Shown piece after piece: positions 62,703-64,000 of a stretch of DNA of 64,000 bases. How positions within the stretch are numbered: position 1 is the first letter of the stretch; each line of letters starts with the position of its first letter. The position numbers and the translations under genes were made by a program. This DNA comes from JAWXUE01 sp044432925. GTDB taxonomy: Bacteria; Bacillota_I; Bacilli_A; Acholeplasmatales; Anaeroplasmataceae. The notes beneath the pieces were generated by a model. The model saw only the letters and a program-made list of their open reading frames with translations, did no database searches and was not told the DNA's origin. The stretch lies in assembly GCA_044432925.1 (NCBI GenBank), contig JAWXUE010000001.1, forward strand, positions 39,092 to 103,091. Direction: 5' to 3'.

Positions 62703-62726
62703 AAATCATCTAATAATAGATGATTT
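62703..62726 (+). other. Intercistronic hairpin before pyrR
   Basis: A perfect 10-bp stem (62703-62712 with 62717-62726) with a 4-base loop and no T-run sits just before the pyrR ribosome site. It is more likely an mRNA processing or stability element than a terminator. Confidence 0.45.
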
Positions 62727-62741
62727 ATACAGGAGTGTATT

Positions 62742-63233
62742 ATGAAAATATTATTAGATGATTTAGGATTACAAAGAACATTGAAAAGAATGTCTCATGA
62801 AATTATTGAGAAGAATAACATAGATGATATTGTTTTCGTTGGAATAAAAAGAAAAGGTGTTCCTATAGCAAATGAATTATCACAAAATATCAAACAATTT
62901 GAAGGTGTTAATATATGTGTTGAAGAAATAGATATAACTGGTTATAGAGATGATAAAAAAGATAACACAAATACTAATAAGTTTAATACATCTATTCAAG
63001 ATAAGATTGTTATTTTAGTTGATGATGTACTTCAAACAGGGAGAACTGTTAGAAGCGCTATGGATGCATTAGTTGATATTGGAAGACCTAAAAAAATTCA
63101 ACTAGCAGTATTAGTAGATCGTGGTCATAGAGAATTACCTATAAGAGCTGATTATGTTGGTAAAAACATTCCAACAAGTATTCAAGAAATAGTGGTTGTA
63201 GATATTGTTGAAAAAGTTGTAGTAATAAAATAG
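62742..63233 (+). CDS. pyrR: PyrR, pyrimidine attenuation regulator and uracil phosphoribosyltransferase
   Basis: PyrR senses UMP and binds the leader RNA described above. The 163-residue protein has the PRPP loop VDDVLQTGRTVRSAMDAL, which replaces the Y in the usual VLYTGRT with Q, plus VGIKRKGVPIA, EIDITGYRDD and DRGHRELPIRADYVGKNIPTS, all family hallmarks. The weak UPRT activity may differ because of the Y-to-Q change (inference). GGAGTG ribosome site. A strong terminator follows. Confidence 0.95.
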   Translation: MKILLDDLGLQRTLKRMSHEIIEKNNIDDIVFVGIKRKGVPIANELSQNIKQFEGVNICVEEIDITGYRDDKKDNTNTNKFNTSIQDKIVILVDDVLQTGRTVRSAMDALVDIGRPKKIQLAVLVDRGHRELPIRADYVGKNIPTSIQEIVVVDIVEKVVVIK

Positions 63234-63270
63234 ATAAAAGGAATGTTCTGAATGAACATTCCTTTTATCT
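63233..63270. terminator. Bidirectional terminator of pyrR and the convergent membrane gene
   Basis: A perfect 16-bp stem (63233-63248 with 63254-63269) with a 5-base loop starts at the last base of the pyrR stop. It also lies directly after the minus-strand stop at 63270. Confidence 0.85.
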
Positions 63271-63920
63271 TAATTATTAAATTTTGTGTTTTCATTTATT
63301 AAATCATCATAATCGCTTTCGATTACATAAGTAACTGTTTTAGATTCTCCGTTAATTTCCTCAGTCCAAGAGAAAGAAGTGATGAAATTTACATCTTCTA
63401 AGTCAACTTTAACAAACCAAAACGGTTTTTTATTCCAATCAGTTACAAAGTTGCTAATTGTAATAGTACTTAGATTACTTGGTATATTAATTGAGTTTGA
63501 TGAACCTTTACCACTAGTGTAATTTACCCAGTTGTATGTTGCATATACTTCGACTCTTAAAGAATCTCCTACTATGTTAGTATCTACTGCAGCTCCTGTA
63601 TCTAATTTGAATACTATTTTTCCACCATCACCATCACCTAAGTAAGATTGATTTCCATCTTCGTCTATAGCAGTTTGACCGTAGAAAGTTTCGATATAAT
63701 ATTCTTCTATTTTGAATTTAGTATTGTTTATTTCTTCTATTGTAGATGATACATAACTTACACTAGCAAATGGATCTGGTTTATTTGTTTTGTAACTAGT
63801 TGTGTAAAATGCTACGATTAAAAATATTGGTGCAACAATTAAAAATGCTGATAACATTATAAGTTTTCTATACTTTAATAATGTATCGTAAATTGATGTT
63901 TTATTTTCTTTTTTTGTCAT
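63270..63920 (-). CDS. Single-pass membrane protein of unknown function
   Basis: The 216-residue protein has a short cytosolic Lys-rich start (MTKKENK), one transmembrane segment (about residues 20-40, KLIMLSAFLIVAPIFLIVAF), and an extracytoplasmic domain of about 175 residues rich in beta-strand patterns with Thr, Asn, Ser and acidic residues (GDGDGGKIVFKLDTGA). No lipobox, no sortase signal. Family not recognised. The start is ATG 63920, because AAAGGAG lies at 9-base spacing; ATG 63941 precedes the ribosome site. Confidence 0.8.
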   Translation of the reverse strand: MTKKENKTSIYDTLLKYRKLIMLSAFLIVAPIFLIVAFYTTSYKTNKPDPFASVSYVSSTIEEINNTKFKIEEYYIETFYGQTAIDEDGNQSYLGDGDGGKIVFKLDTGAAVDTNIVGDSLRVEVYATYNWVNYTSGKGSSNSINIPSNLSTITISNFVTDWNKKPFWFVKVDLEDVNFITSFSWTEEINGESKTVTYVIESDYDDLINENTKFNN

Positions 63921-64000
63921 ATGGTGAATCTCCTTTATCATACAATATATTTTATTTTAATATATAAACTAAAAAAATACAATATAATTAATGATAATAT

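Noticed and set aside
62170..62709. 179-codon minus-strand ORF opposite the uracil permease
   Set aside because: It mirrors the transmembrane codons of the permease and has no ribosome site or recognisable domain.

Overview
The window is a strongly AT-rich, gene-dense chromosomal segment of a low-GC Bacillota. The gene order comEA, comEC, holA, rpsT, gpr is the one known from Bacillus-type chromosomes. The germination protease gpr and a SpoVD-like transpeptidase point to an endospore-forming ancestry. The extreme AT bias, short intergenic spaces and near-absence of TGA codons (47 TAA, 8 TAG and 1 TGA stop among 56 calls) suggest a lineage on the Bacilli/Erysipelotrichia side that borders the Mollicutes. 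All tryptophans in the called genes are TGG, so the standard bacterial code fits. No rRNA, tRNA, CRISPR array, insertion sequence or prophage was seen.

Regions. (1) 1-10.4 kb is housekeeping: a YfcE-like phosphodiesterase (cut by the window edge), a Gph-like HAD phosphatase, DNA uptake (comEA, comEC), a WGR-domain protein, a cyclophilin, holA, rpsT, a SUFU-domain protein, gpr, pgsA and recA. (2) 10.4-37 kb is a surface-glycan locus. A membrane UDP-GlcNAc 4,6-dehydratase, glmM and glmU supply precursors. A long, mostly co-directional capsule-type cluster follows, with an aminotransferase, two different phosphoglycosyl transferases, an ATP-grasp/HAD pair, a UDP-sugar dehydrogenase and 4-epimerase, seven glycosyltransferases, two Wzx-type flippases, one Wzy-like polymerase, WecB and a CDP-glycerol transferase. 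Decayed gene remnants lie at 35.1-35.4 kb and perhaps 26.9-27.1 kb. (3) 37-41.5 kb holds a SpoVD-like PBP whose only canonical start lies in a terminator hairpin, a decayed copy of that gene's 3' end, a candidate small RNA opposite a 26-codon ORF, an Smr-domain protein, a lipoprotein and a long-form RsmH paralogue.

(4) 41.6-57.7 kb is the most unusual part. It is an apparent eight-gene operon: a 2,115-residue BspA-type leucine-rich-repeat protein without any secretion signal, three vWA proteins (one with a degraded metal site), a PP2C phosphatase, two paralogous protein kinases with different flanking domains, and a multi-pass membrane protein. It looks like a TerY-P-type vWA/phosphatase/kinase signalling triad, expanded, without TerD-type genes, and coupled to a giant intracellular LRR scaffold. 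I infer a phospho-signalling or stress/defence-type system, and its function cannot be read from sequence.

(5) 57.7-64 kb holds an SPFH/NfeD membrane pair with a small upstream partner on the minus strand. A guanine-type purine riboswitch then precedes a PbuG-like permease, and a PyrR-binding attenuator precedes a uracil-permease/pyrR operon. The window ends with a single-pass membrane protein of unknown function.
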